A stretch of 64,000 nt of DNA from Marinobacter nauticus (GTDB taxonomy: Bacteria; Pseudomonadota; Gammaproteobacteria; Pseudomonadales; Oleiphilaceae): contig NZ_RBJB01000003.1 in NCBI RefSeq assembly GCF_003634635.1, forward strand, positions 1 to 64,000. Direction: 5' to 3'. Within the stretch, counting starts at the first letter, position 1, and each line of letters begins with the position of its first letter. A program made the translations under genes and the position numbers. The notes under the pieces are model-generated. The model saw nothing but the letters and a program-made list of their open reading frames with translations. It was not told where the DNA came from and searched no databases. This document shows, in pieces, positions 47,379-56,460 of this stretch.

Positions 47379-48637
47379 GAAAACCTTGTAGTAACCAATT
47401 GTTTCAGCGTACCTGCCACCAGAAAGACTCCGCCTAAAAACAAGCCAAGTAAGACCGCCAGAAGAAGGCCCGGCAAGTTTAGCGGGAGAATCAAGAATGA
47501 TAACAGCCAGAGTGCAATCAGGAACACGGTAGAATACACCGCGAATCCCATACTCCCCACCCTTAAATGCTGGACACTACCCGCAGACAGCGCTCCCAAA
47601 GCAGCAGAAACGCTCAACATGCCGAGAATGCCAAAATCACTCGTCAGAGTTCCTGCTGCAGGAATCCAGTATCCCTCAAAGGCAGACTGCGGGGCATCGA
47701 ATCCAAGGCGTGAGAAAAAGACAGCAAAAAGCCCTTGCGGTGTGACCACGCTTTCAGGGTAGTATGACGAGATAACCGATTCACTGAACCATACACCATG
47801 CGTTCCGTATAGCATGATGAGATGGAAATAATTTGAGATTTCTTTCCAGGGCCCAGAAGCAACACCAAAATCACAGACAAGCTCCGTACCCTTCGTAAGA
47901 TGCCCACATATATTCAGATAATATGAATAGGAGTCTCCACTCCCAAATGCGACACTTCGGAACCAAAAAAACACCCCGAACGTCAATAGCGCTACGCCGC
48001 CAACAACAAGTAGCCTCAGAGGAGTGAAGAAGGAAGGTCGATAACTCTTACCCAGGAAATGCCGTGTAACGAAGCTCGCCAAACCCACCATGAGGGTTAA
48101 CAGGATTGCGGTTCGCCCGCCCATTAAATAAGAAACCGCCGCTAATTCAAAAAACACCAATAAAAAAATGAAAAACAGGGTTTTAGGCTGTCGTTCTTCC
48201 CATTGAATAATTGAGCGGATTAAGGGGAAAAGATAGGAATAAAGAAAGAAGTTGCCAAACACACTATAAACTGTGCTGGCGTGATTTCCTTCGTTCAGCA
48301 AAGACCGACTTTTCGCAATACCAACCGAAAAGTAATCAATTCCTCTTAAATAGTAGCGATCGTAAAACAAAGCGGCAATTGCAAGGACCCCCAACAAGAG
48401 GGTGAACAAGTCCCACCTGATACTTACAGGCGTTGGCCAACGAGTCTCGCGATGCGGATAATGTGGCAAGACCTGCACGGTAAAGCCGAAACCCACAATA
48501 AAGGCCATCCCCCAGGCCAACATGAGACCGAGATAGCCCCAATGATAATCTTCAAACACCCAACCCGTGTATCCGAAAGCGCCCCAAACGGCAACCATCG
48601 GGAACACTAGCCAAGCCAGCCCGTACCGGAACGTCAT
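47375..48637 (-). CDS. wzy: O-antigen polymerase Wzy-like membrane protein
   Basis: About 420 residues with roughly ten hydrophobic segments and a large periplasmic-like loop in the second half (about 230-310, includes SVISSYYPESVVTPQG). This layout, the weak sequence conservation and the position between Wzz and glycosyltransferase genes fit a Wzy polymerase, which joins lipid-linked repeats in the periplasm. The ATG giving MTFRYGLAW is used; a GTG three codons upstream is an alternative. Confidence 0.75.
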   Translation of the reverse strand: MTFRYGLAWLVFPMVAVWGAFGYTGWVFEDYHWGYLGLMLAWGMAFIVGFGFTVQVLPHYPHRETRWPTPVSIRWDLFTLLLGVLAIAALFYDRYYLRGIDYFSVGIAKSRSLLNEGNHASTVYSVFGNFFLYSYLFPLIRSIIQWEERQPKTLFFIFLLVFFELAAVSYLMGGRTAILLTLMVGLASFVTRHFLGKSYRPSFFTPLRLLVVGGVALLTFGVFFWFRSVAFGSGDSYSYYLNICGHLTKGTELVCDFGVASGPWKEISNYFHLIMLYGTHGVWFSESVISSYYPESVVTPQGLFAVFFSRLGFDAPQSAFEGYWIPAAGTLTSDFGILGMLSVSAALGALSAGSVQHLRVGSMGFAVYSTVFLIALWLLSFLILPLNLPGLLLAVLLGLFLGGVFLVAGTLKQLVTTRFS

Positions 48638-48661
48638 GCCACACACCCAACGGACTGGAGG

Positions 48662-49399
48662 TTAAGGATTATTCTCATCCTTAACTAACTCAGCAACTTG
48701 GCGCACGAAATAGTACGCAAGCACAACCATCACGGATGCGACCAGTGAGAAAAACACCACCAGTCCTAATCTAACCCGCAACCCGAGTCCCAGCGGCTCA
48801 TCTTTCCGCTGCGCTATCACCCTGACGTCTGCAGCGCGCAAGCCAGCGAGTTTCCCCTCAAGTGAGATCAGAGTCTCAATAAGATCAGTACCGGGCGACG
48901 ATGCGGACTCCGGTGCCTCTGGCGCCTCGAGCGCCCTTTTTGCAAGGGTAATCTGCGATTCGAGTTTTGTTCGGGCTCTTAGCTCCAGCTCAGCCTGACG
49001 TTCAGTTAACTTGCTTGTAACATTTGAGTGGAACCACTTTACCTCTTCTTCGGTGCGCTCTTTACCATACGAAGAGAGCAACACGTACCCCCCATCAATA
49101 ACATCCACACTTAAACCAAAGCCCGGAGGGTGGCCCCATTCATTCCGAAATTCTCTACGGATTTCGGGGAGCCACTCATTGTCCATGAAAGATACAATTG
49201 CCGGACCGGGCTGAAGCAAAGTACCCTCGCCGTCTTGCGCTACCTCCACAAGGGTGACGAATTTATATGTCGGCGCAGAAAAGAGTTGATACCCGCCTCC
49301 CAAGCCAAGCAGCGCTAACAGGCTAATGCAGAATATTCTTCTTTTCCTGACTAAAGCCGCAGTCAGCTCTACGAGGAAAAATCGCTCAGAAGTTGACAT
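48662..49399 (-). CDS. wzz: Wzz-like chain-length regulator
   Basis: A 245-residue inner-membrane protein with a helix at about 20-38, a periplasmic coiled region (about 110-180, TEEEVKWFHSNVTSKLTERQ), and a second helix near 205-230, the topology of Wzz/PCP co-polymerases. It would set polysaccharide chain length together with the Wzy-like protein encoded next. Shorter than most Wzz proteins (about 320). ATG with AGGGA upstream; a TTG one codon earlier is possible. It has its own transcription start region because a strong terminator separates it from the pse operon. Confidence 0.75.
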   Translation of the reverse strand: MSTSERFFLVELTAALVRKRRIFCISLLALLGLGGGYQLFSAPTYKFVTLVEVAQDGEGTLLQPGPAIVSFMDNEWLPEIRREFRNEWGHPPGFGLSVDVIDGGYVLLSSYGKERTEEEVKWFHSNVTSKLTERQAELELRARTKLESQITLAKRALEAPEAPESASSPGTDLIETLISLEGKLAGLRAADVRVIAQRKDEPLGLGLRVRLGLVVFFSLVASVMVVLAYYFVRQVAELVKDENNP

Positions 49400-49518
49400 C
49401 AAAATCCCTAGTTAGGATGTAATTACCGCCGAGATTGCAAAAACACGCTAACTTCGGCAGAGATCGATCGACGGGAGATCATTTTACGGCAAGATGTCGT
49501 GGTTTTCAGTAACGAAAA

Positions 49519-49554
49519 TGTAAGAACCCCCGAAGGAGCTCGGGGGTTCTTACA
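49519..49554 (-). terminator. Strong rho-independent terminator of the pse operon
   Basis: A perfect 15-bp stem (TGTAAGAACCCCCGA and its complement) with a 6-nt loop, followed on the minus strand by TTTTCGTT. It lies about 30 nt past the pseI stop and ends the pse transcript before wzz. Confidence 0.88.
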
Positions 49555-49581
49555 CGACAACCGCACATCCCTACCAGTGCG

Positions 49582-50640
49582 TCAGGTATCCGAAAGCAGC
49601 TCAAACGAAACTGGCGAATTACAGGTCACATCCACCTTCAAGCGCTTTCCAATAACCTCATCCATATACTTCGGCGCAACGCCGTAGCCAGGTCTTACGC
49701 TTCTGATTGCGGCAACGTCGACAACATCTCCTGCCTTCAGATCTTTTACAAAATACAGTGAACGTCGAAACTGCGCATTACCCTGCTCACTGGATTTCCG
49801 GCCATAATCTACCTCACCAAGAGCTTTCCAGGCAGTTTTGCTATCTCGACATAATGCAGTCAAATCCTCAGGTTCGAGGGAGAAGCTATCATCCGGCCCT
49901 CCGCCATTCCGATCGAGTGTGAAGTGCTTTTCAATAATCGAGGCACCCAAAACGACACTTGCAATCGCAGTAGTATTGTCCAGCGTATGATCCGATAACC
50001 CTGTTACCAACCCGAAGCGCTCGATCATGTCTGGAATCGTACGCAGATTATAGTCCTCGGCTGGCGCAGGATAGCCGCTCACGCAGTGGAGAATCGCTAA
50101 TTCCTTGCACCCACCCTCTCGAGCCGCTTCGATAGCCTCCTGAATTTCCTCTGCATCGGCCATGCCGGTCGAGATGATCATGGGTTTACCGGTACTGGCG
50201 ACATACCGAATGAGCGGAAGATCTACAGCCTCAAACGATGCAATCTTGTAGGCCGGCGCATTGAGATTTTCCAGCAAATCCACCGCTGAAGTATCAAAAG
50301 GGGAACTGAAAATAGGGATACCGAGTTCTCTGGCGCGCTTGAACAGAGGTTCATGCCACTCCCAGGGCATGTGGGCTTCCTCATATAACTCATAAAGAGT
50401 GCGGCCATCCCACAATCCACCCTTAATTCGAAAATCTTCAGCAGTGGAATCCAGAGTAATAGTGTCTGGACGGTATGTTTGCAGCTTCACCGCATCAGCT
50501 CCGGCTCGAGCCGCTTCCTCAATAATCTGCAAAGCCGTTTCGAGCCGTCCGTTATGGTTCGCCGAGAGTTCCGCAATGATATAGGGCGAATGATTACGTG
50601 AAATCTGTCGACCTGCGATCGAGATTACCGGATTACTCAT
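49582..50640 (-). CDS. pseI: Pseudaminic acid synthase
   Basis: A 352-residue NeuB-family synthase that condenses 2,4-diacetamido-trideoxy-altrose with phosphoenolpyruvate to give pseudaminic acid. The TIM-barrel part has YIIAELSANHNG and GADAVKLQTYRPDTITL; the C-terminal antifreeze-like SAF domain (about 285-350) contains IRSVRPGYGVAPKYMDEVIG, the PseI rather than NeuB pattern. Start at MSNPVIS with AAGGA upstream. Last of pseBCFGHI. Confidence 0.94.
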   Translation of the reverse strand: MSNPVISIAGRQISRNHSPYIIAELSANHNGRLETALQIIEEAARAGADAVKLQTYRPDTITLDSTAEDFRIKGGLWDGRTLYELYEEAHMPWEWHEPLFKRARELGIPIFSSPFDTSAVDLLENLNAPAYKIASFEAVDLPLIRYVASTGKPMIISTGMADAEEIQEAIEAAREGGCKELAILHCVSGYPAPAEDYNLRTIPDMIERFGLVTGLSDHTLDNTTAIASVVLGASIIEKHFTLDRNGGGPDDSFSLEPEDLTALCRDSKTAWKALGEVDYGRKSSEQGNAQFRRSLYFVKDLKAGDVVDVAAIRSVRPGYGVAPKYMDEVIGKRLKVDVTCNSPVSFELLSDT

Positions 50641-50651
50641 CTTTGAATTCC

Positions 50652-51158
50652 TTAAATGTTTGCCTGCCACTCGTGCTCCAGCAACCCGAAGCACACGACA
50701 TCATGATAAACGGCACCGTCATAATGCTGCTCTCTCAGCACACCTTCCTGCCTGAAGCCCAGCCGACGGTGGAAGGCAATCGATTTTTCGTTAAACGAAA
50801 GCGCCTGACCGCAGAGCTTATGCAGACGCAAATCACCAAACGCAAACGATAATGCTGCGCTCCCCAGCAATTTCCCCATACCTTTGGGAGCGTCCGGAGA
50901 CATATAAAATCCCCAATCGGCTACTGAATCACACCGACCTTGAGTGATGTTTACGAACCCAAGATCTCGCCCATCATGCTCATAGATCATCAGGTGCACG
51001 GCCGGGTTTTCTCTCGCTTTGGCATACCATGCAGAATGCTCCTTGAGCTCAATCTCATGAGTCGTATACATGTAGCGGCGGACGCTGGGGTGATTTCTCC
51101 ATGCAAGCACCAACTCGAGATCTGAGGCCTGCATTTTTCTGAGCCTATCGCTCTCCAC
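50652..51158 (-). CDS. pseH: UDP-4-amino-sugar N-acetyltransferase
   Basis: A 168-residue GNAT acetyltransferase (RMQ-type N-terminus KMQASDLELVLAWRNHPSVR, acetyl-CoA region GMGKLLGSAALSFAF). It adds the 4-N-acetyl group in the pseudaminate pathway. Starts with GTG at a TAGTG overlap with pseG, and is 11 bp from pseI. Confidence 0.9.
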   Translation of the reverse strand: MESDRLRKMQASDLELVLAWRNHPSVRRYMYTTHEIELKEHSAWYAKARENPAVHLMIYEHDGRDLGFVNITQGRCDSVADWGFYMSPDAPKGMGKLLGSAALSFAFGDLRLHKLCGQALSFNEKSIAFHRRLGFRQEGVLREQHYDGAVYHDVVCFGLLEHEWQANI

Positions 51159-52264
51159 TAGTGTTCCTCCGAGCAGAGCATCATTTTTTCAAGCACCGAT
51201 TCAACGCCGTTGCCTTCTGTGACTGACGAGGCCATTTGCCCAATCTCAGAAAGCTCATGAGAACCCAAAAGCCGGTCAACGACGCTCCCCAACGCGTCAA
51301 GGCTTTCACCTTCGCGCCGGACCACAATTGCCGCACCCACATCGCCGAGAGCCTTGGCTCCCCCCTCCTGATTCTCTGCCAAAACCAGCAGGACTGTCGG
51401 TAAACCAAGACAACAGCGCTCCCAAGACGTGCCTCCAGCAGCTCCTATACAAAGGTCCGCCAGACACATACGTTCGGCCATGTCGCTCACGTTCACGCTC
51501 ACCGTCGCCCTGAACGGGAGTTTGCTTGCCTGAACTCGAACAGAGTCCAGACCGGGAGCAGATGCGCCCATCACAATGTCCAACTCGGTTTCCGGAGGCA
51601 AACGGCTGCGAGACAGTACTCTCAGTACTTCACCAGTAACGTTCTCCCGATCTACCCCCCCAAGAGTAATCAGGATTCGCCTTACTTCTGGCGATCTCCT
51701 TCTCTCAAGACTGAGCTTCCGCATAGCCGCGAACTCGGGCCGCAGAAGCGCATAGCGTGGGCCACAGAGCCGGATACAGTCAGGCTTGGTCAGACCATCA
51801 TAATCTTCTGGTTGCCGACCAAGATTCTGATCCAGCAATAAACGGCAGTGGTGGTTTCTGTCGGCCAGATCATCAATAACCATAACCTTCGGTCCCACCC
51901 GGGATACTTCCTGTTCCCAGCGAGCATCGAGAGCATAGTGATCTACAACGACCCAATCAACCTGCCTTCCGCCCACAATATTCCGGGTTTGGTCTGCATC
52001 AAAATGCCAGGGAACGCCCAGCCAATCCGAATGAGCCGGCACGCTTTCCTGCTCGGGGATTAGCGCATCGGAGCGTCCTGGCGCCAACAAGTGAACTTCA
52101 AATCCCTTCTGCCGAATCAATGCTTCAAGGTTACCGGGGTGATCGCGACCGATGAACAGACACTCATGCCCCCTGGTGCGCAGAGCTTCCGCCAGCGTCA
52201 GACAACGCATAACGTGACCGGTACCAATATCAATTGAAGCATCCGCACGAAACGCAATACGCAT
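51158..52264 (-). CDS. pseG: UDP-2,4-diacetamido-trideoxy-altropyranose hydrolase
   Basis: A 368-residue GT-B fold hydrolase that releases UDP in the fourth pseudaminate step. The conserved N-terminal IGTGHVMRCLTLAEAL (with the catalytic-site His) and the C-terminal CIGAAGGTSWERCCLGLPTV are visible. Start at MRIAFRADAS, in a TGATG overlap with the pseF stop. A little longer than Campylobacter PseG but not fused to another domain. Confidence 0.92.
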   Translation of the reverse strand: MRIAFRADASIDIGTGHVMRCLTLAEALRTRGHECLFIGRDHPGNLEALIRQKGFEVHLLAPGRSDALIPEQESVPAHSDWLGVPWHFDADQTRNIVGGRQVDWVVVDHYALDARWEQEVSRVGPKVMVIDDLADRNHHCRLLLDQNLGRQPEDYDGLTKPDCIRLCGPRYALLRPEFAAMRKLSLERRRSPEVRRILITLGGVDRENVTGEVLRVLSRSRLPPETELDIVMGASAPGLDSVRVQASKLPFRATVSVNVSDMAERMCLADLCIGAAGGTSWERCCLGLPTVLLVLAENQEGGAKALGDVGAAIVVRREGESLDALGSVVDRLLGSHELSEIGQMASSVTEGNGVESVLEKMMLCSEEH

Positions 52265-52965
52265 CAACTTGCACCTTGCTCCCGCATAGCGCGGAACAAC
52301 CATTCTGCTCGATCCCAGTCTTCCGGCGTATCAATATCCTGAACCCGATGCCTGGGTAAGATGACCGGTACAGCGTCTTCTGAAAAAATCGGCCGACCAT
52401 CCCTCCATGCCTCAGCCGTACCCCAATAGAACTGGCCCGCATCATGCCAGGCCTCTTCCAAATCCTGAGATCGAGTTTGAAAGTGCTCGGGGCTGAACAT
52501 CGCTATTCGACCATCATCCTTGATTCGAATGGCCCGCTGGATAGGAAATGCGTAACTGGTTACCGAGAACGCATAGCTGCAACCCTCACCAACCAGTAAC
52601 TCCTGCCCCCGTATGAGATCATCTGAGCTCACAAATGGAGCCGTAGCGTACAGGCAGCAAACCCGAGACACCGGAACTCCAGTGGACGCCAGCCATGCGA
52701 CAGCATGCTGAATCACCGGGATCGTGCCGGTATAGTCATCGGAAAGATCTGCTGGACGCATGAAAGGCGTTTCTGCACCGTATTCCCTTGCAACCGCAGC
52801 GATTTCTTCGTCATCGGTTGAAACGATGATTCGTTCGAAACACCCGCTCTTCAGCGCAGCCTCAATCGACCAGGCAATCATTGGCTTACCGAAGAAAGCT
52901 TTGACGTTTTTCCGGGGTATACGTTTGCTGCCACCTCGGGCGGGTATGATCGCTACTGACGTCAT
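52264..52965 (-). CDS. pseF: CMP-pseudaminic acid synthetase
   Basis: A 233-residue cytidylyltransferase with the nucleotide loop IPARGGSKRIPRKNVKAF and ATAPFVSSDDL. It activates pseudaminic acid with CTP. The ATG (MTSVAIIPARGG) has GGGAGAG upstream and overlaps nothing but lies 3 bp past the pseC stop; a GTG two codons earlier is possible. Confidence 0.92.
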   Translation of the reverse strand: MTSVAIIPARGGSKRIPRKNVKAFFGKPMIAWSIEAALKSGCFERIIVSTDDEEIAAVAREYGAETPFMRPADLSDDYTGTIPVIQHAVAWLASTGVPVSRVCCLYATAPFVSSDDLIRGQELLVGEGCSYAFSVTSYAFPIQRAIRIKDDGRIAMFSPEHFQTRSQDLEEAWHDAGQFYWGTAEAWRDGRPIFSEDAVPVILPRHRVQDIDTPEDWDRAEWLFRAMREQGAS

Positions 52966-52967
52966 GA

Positions 52968-54131
52968 TCACTCTCCCGCCAGAGCCACTCGGAGTGCCTC
53001 AACTACTTCGTCTTGCTGATCATCGGTTAATCCCTGAAACATAGGGAGGCTGATCGCTTCGCGGTAGTAAGCCATTGATTGAGGAAACGCTTCAGCCTCA
53101 AAGCCCATGGACTCATAAAATGGCTGCGTATGTACCGGAATGTAGTGCAGATTGACCCCAATTCCCTGTTCCCGCAAAGACTCGAACACCTCCCGGTGAG
53201 TTCGGGAAATGACATCCAGCTTTAGGCGGACAACGTAGAGGTGAAGTCCAGAATAGCTGTCTGGATGCTGCCAGGGCAATACAACAGGCAAATCGCTCAA
53301 CAGTCTATCGTATCTTTTTGCCAACTGATGCCGGCGGGCCACAAAAGCATCAAGCCGGTCCATTTGGCTAACGCCGAGCGCCGCCTGTAGCTCGGTCATC
53401 CGGTAGTTGAAACCCAAGTCCACCTGCTGGTAGTACCAGGGGCCGTCTGGCTCACGCGTCATCAAGGCGGGGTCTCGGGTAACACCATGACTACGGAGCA
53501 GGTTCATTTTTTCCGCCAGCTCTGCGCTATTGGTTATGGCCATACCACCTTCAGCCGTAGTCACGATCTTCACCGGATGGAAACTGAAGACGGTTATATC
53601 GCTATACCGACAACTGCCAATGAATTCGCCCTGATACTTACCGCCAATTGCATGGGAGGCGTCTTCGATCAGCTTGAAACCATACTCTTTCGCCAAGCCG
53701 TCGATCGCTTGCATATCGCAAGGTTGGCCGCACAAATGAACGGCCACTACCACTTTGGGCAATCGGTTTGACTGCTTTGCCGACTCAAGCTTCGCCTTCA
53801 ACGCCTCTGGACAAAGGTTGTAGGTTTTGGGATCGATGTCGACAAAATCCACATTTGCGCCGCAATACAAACCGCAGTTAGCAGACGCCACGAAAGTCAC
53901 GGGGGTCGTCCATAGCCAGTCGCCTTTACCAAGGCCCAATGCCAGGCAGGCGATGTGCAACGCGGACGTCGCACTATTCACCGCCAGAGCGTGGCTGGCG
54001 CCGACGTGGCTTGCCACGGCCTGCTCAAACCTGGGTACCATTGGGCCCTGAGTCAGAAAGTCTGACTCCAAAACGCCCAAAACCGCATCAATATCGGCTT
54101 GGCTAATATCCTGTTTTCCGTAGGGAATCAT
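52968..54131 (-). CDS. pseC: UDP-4-keto-6-deoxy-AltNAc aminotransferase
   Basis: A 387-residue DegT-family aminotransferase using PLP and glutamate in step two of pseudaminate synthesis. IPYGKQDISQADIDAVLGVL is the PseC N-terminal signature, and the PLP lysine lies in FSFHPVKIVTTAEGG. Full length, unlike the degenerate homologue at 20.6 kb. It sits 3 bp after the pseB stop. Confidence 0.94.
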   Translation of the reverse strand: MIPYGKQDISQADIDAVLGVLESDFLTQGPMVPRFEQAVASHVGASHALAVNSATSALHIACLALGLGKGDWLWTTPVTFVASANCGLYCGANVDFVDIDPKTYNLCPEALKAKLESAKQSNRLPKVVVAVHLCGQPCDMQAIDGLAKEYGFKLIEDASHAIGGKYQGEFIGSCRYSDITVFSFHPVKIVTTAEGGMAITNSAELAEKMNLLRSHGVTRDPALMTREPDGPWYYQQVDLGFNYRMTELQAALGVSQMDRLDAFVARRHQLAKRYDRLLSDLPVVLPWQHPDSYSGLHLYVVRLKLDVISRTHREVFESLREQGIGVNLHYIPVHTQPFYESMGFEAEAFPQSMAYYREAISLPMFQGLTDDQQDEVVEALRVALAGE

Positions 54132-54133
54132 GA

Positions 54134-55132
54134 TCAAATCTTGCCAATTTCGCTGTTATGACGGTCGATCCAAGCTTGCAGCTCAGCATCACTCATCCAC
54201 TCATCATTATTGTCACTGGCGTAGACAAACCCTTCCGGAACACGCTTACCGTCTTTAATCCGGTCTTTGCAGTTTCCCCAATCATTAATGTTGGGCAGAA
54301 TTTTGAAGTGTTCGGGATACTCGTAAGTAAAATAAGAGTCTTCCGCGCCAATCATCTGCTCATGCAGTTTTTCACCCGGCCGAATACCTACCACTTCCTG
54401 CTTGGCTTCTGGTGCAACAACGCGAGCCAGGTCGGTCACCTTCATGGAAGGAATCTTCTTCACATAAATCTCGCCACCAACCATATCTTCAAAGGCATGC
54501 CAAACCAGCTCAACGCCCTGCTCCAAGCTGATCATGAAACGCGTCATACGTGGGTCTGTAATCGGCAGAACCCCTTTATCTTTGATGGACATAAAGAACG
54601 GGATAACCGATCCCCGCGAGCCCATAACATTACCGTAGCGCACGACTGAGAACTTGGTTTGATGGCCACCAGCGTATGAATTCCCCGCCACAAACAATTT
54701 GTCTGAGGCCAGCTTGGTGGCACCATACAGGTTGATCGGGCTGCTTGCCTTATCCGTCGAGAGCGCCACAACGCCTTTGATACCCTTATCAATGGCAGCA
54801 TCAATCAAATTCATGGCGCCATGGATATTGGTCTTTACACACTCGAACGGATTGTACTCTGCGGTGGGAACAATCTTCGTGGCGGCCGCATGCACTACGT
54901 AATCGACTCCATCCAAAGCCCTGTAAAGACGATCTCTGTCACGGACATCACCAATAAAGAACCGAAGACGATCGTCACCCTGGAACAGCTTGGCCATCTC
55001 CCACTGTTTCATCTCGTCTCGGGAGAAGACAATGATTTTCTTCGGGTTATACTTTTCCAGAGTCATCGGAATGAACTTGTGGCCAAATGACCCAGTGCCG
55101 CCAGTGACCAGAATAGTTTTACCTTGCAACAT
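54134..55132 (-). CDS. pseB: UDP-GlcNAc 4,6-dehydratase (inverting)
   Basis: A 332-residue soluble SDR, the C5-inverting UDP-GlcNAc dehydratase that starts the pseudaminate pathway. Signatures are VTGGTGSFGHKFIPMTL, IVFSRDEMKQWEMAK, HAAATKIVPTAEYNPFECV and the catalytic YGATK (Tyr present, unlike the WbpM-type enzyme in this window). First gene of pseBCFGHI, 23 bp after the flippase gene. Confidence 0.96.
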   Translation of the reverse strand: MLQGKTILVTGGTGSFGHKFIPMTLEKYNPKKIIVFSRDEMKQWEMAKLFQGDDRLRFFIGDVRDRDRLYRALDGVDYVVHAAATKIVPTAEYNPFECVKTNIHGAMNLIDAAIDKGIKGVVALSTDKASSPINLYGATKLASDKLFVAGNSYAGGHQTKFSVVRYGNVMGSRGSVIPFFMSIKDKGVLPITDPRMTRFMISLEQGVELVWHAFEDMVGGEIYVKKIPSMKVTDLARVVAPEAKQEVVGIRPGEKLHEQMIGAEDSYFTYEYPEHFKILPNINDWGNCKDRIKDGKRVPEGFVYASDNNDEWMSDAELQAWIDRHNSEIGKI

Positions 55133-55155
55133 AAGCTTTCAATATCCTCAATTGA

Positions 55156-56403
55156 TCAACTTAGAGTATGAGTGATTCCCATCGCTCGGAATACCCGGGC
55201 GCATGAAACCTGTTTAATTATCCCAATTGCCAGCGATGCGCCTCCGAACGCCAGGATCACAGCCCATTCCGGACTTGTCTGGCCAAGAACCAACACCAGC
55301 AAAACAAACACCAAGAGCCCAATAAGATGGGCTGCAATGATGGGTTTATCGCGGGAAACCGCGTAGAGGCCGTAATGAGGGATCATCCCCACTACAAAAA
55401 GCCCCATGGAGACCAAAACCCCGACGAACATTGGCCAATGGTCAAAATAGATTGCGTTGGGCAGAAAACTAAACAGAACGGGCCCTGCCACTGACCCGCC
55501 GAGCACCAAAACCATCGACCAGACCAACGTGTGTTTCTTCAGAGTCGCCCTCGCTGACAGAAACCCAGACCGGTCTTCGCTATTGTGAGCTGTGATCATA
55601 CGTGGATAGAGGAACGCGAATACGCCGGCATCCATAAACGCCAACACGGCCCCCGCCATGCCCATGAACAGGCTGTATACGCCAAGAAGATCCGGCCCAT
55701 TCAATGCCTCAAAGGCAAATCGATCTACCGTCATGATGCCTCGCAAGGCAAGCGTGGCAATCAGCAACGGCAACGCAACGAGCACGCCTTTTTTCAACCA
55801 CGCCCACTCAACGCCGAGATTGCGCCAGTTGATAGAACGCAACAGCAGCCCACCCATCAGCACACTCAACACCGAACCTGCAGCCCAAAAGGGCATTAAA
55901 ACAGCCAAAGATCGATAGGATTCGGAGTAAACCAGGCAGACCATAAACAGCAAAGCCCAGATACCCTGCCTGAAAAACACCATGAGTGAAGCAAATACTG
56001 GACGCCCCATGGCAATGGCCAGGCGCGATACTTCCTGAGCCAGATGCTCGGAGACAATCAGCAGCATTACCCACCCCGCCAGCCACCAGGGAAGCAAGCC
56101 AAAAACGAATAAGAGAAGAGATACCGGCAGCATCAGGGCGTACAGTCCACCAAAAAACACACCCTGTGAAAACAACAACCGCCCCCACTGATCGGCTGGT
56201 CGATTCAGCAGATCTCGCGTACTGAAGGTGTAGAAATCAAAACCAACAAAATACAGGGCATAGCTGACCGTGACCACGATCAAACCGTACAAGCCAACTT
56301 CAGACGGCGGGAGATAGATCGCGAGAATAAAGATCAAGCCAAACCGTATGGCCAGCGTGACCGCGCGGATTGCGACGTTCAATAGTTTAGGATTGGAGAA
56401 CAC
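55156..56403 (-). CDS. wzx: Polysaccharide flippase Wzx-like
   Basis: About 415 residues with roughly twelve hydrophobic segments, in the polysaccharide transporter/MATE-like fold. It would move the lipid-linked repeat across the inner membrane. A GTG preceded by GGGA is chosen as start (MFSNPKLLNVAIRA); a TTG eight codons upstream has no ribosome site. Together with Wzy, Wzz and the initiating transferase it completes a Wzy-dependent pathway. Confidence 0.8.
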   Translation of the reverse strand: MFSNPKLLNVAIRAVTLAIRFGLIFILAIYLPPSEVGLYGLIVVTVSYALYFVGFDFYTFSTRDLLNRPADQWGRLLFSQGVFFGGLYALMLPVSLLLFVFGLLPWWLAGWVMLLIVSEHLAQEVSRLAIAMGRPVFASLMVFFRQGIWALLFMVCLVYSESYRSLAVLMPFWAAGSVLSVLMGGLLLRSINWRNLGVEWAWLKKGVLVALPLLIATLALRGIMTVDRFAFEALNGPDLLGVYSLFMGMAGAVLAFMDAGVFAFLYPRMITAHNSEDRSGFLSARATLKKHTLVWSMVLVLGGSVAGPVLFSFLPNAIYFDHWPMFVGVLVSMGLFVVGMIPHYGLYAVSRDKPIIAAHLIGLLVFVLLVLVLGQTSPEWAVILAFGGASLAIGIIKQVSCARVFRAMGITHTLS

Positions 56404-56460
56404 AGAAATCCCGGTAACAAATGCCAACTAGGTTTATCTTCTGAGCTACCAAAAACAGGA

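Noticed and set aside
49582-55132. Pseudaminic acid genes as the flagellin sugar source
   Set aside because: Pse is a common flagellin sugar, but no Maf/PseD-type transferase is in the window and the pse genes are embedded in the Wzx/Wzy locus. Surface polysaccharide use is more likely, though flagellin use is not excluded.
55156-56460. JUMPstart/ops element upstream of the polysaccharide genes
   Set aside because: No GGCGGTAGC-like ops core was found on the minus strand ahead of the flippase or other long units.
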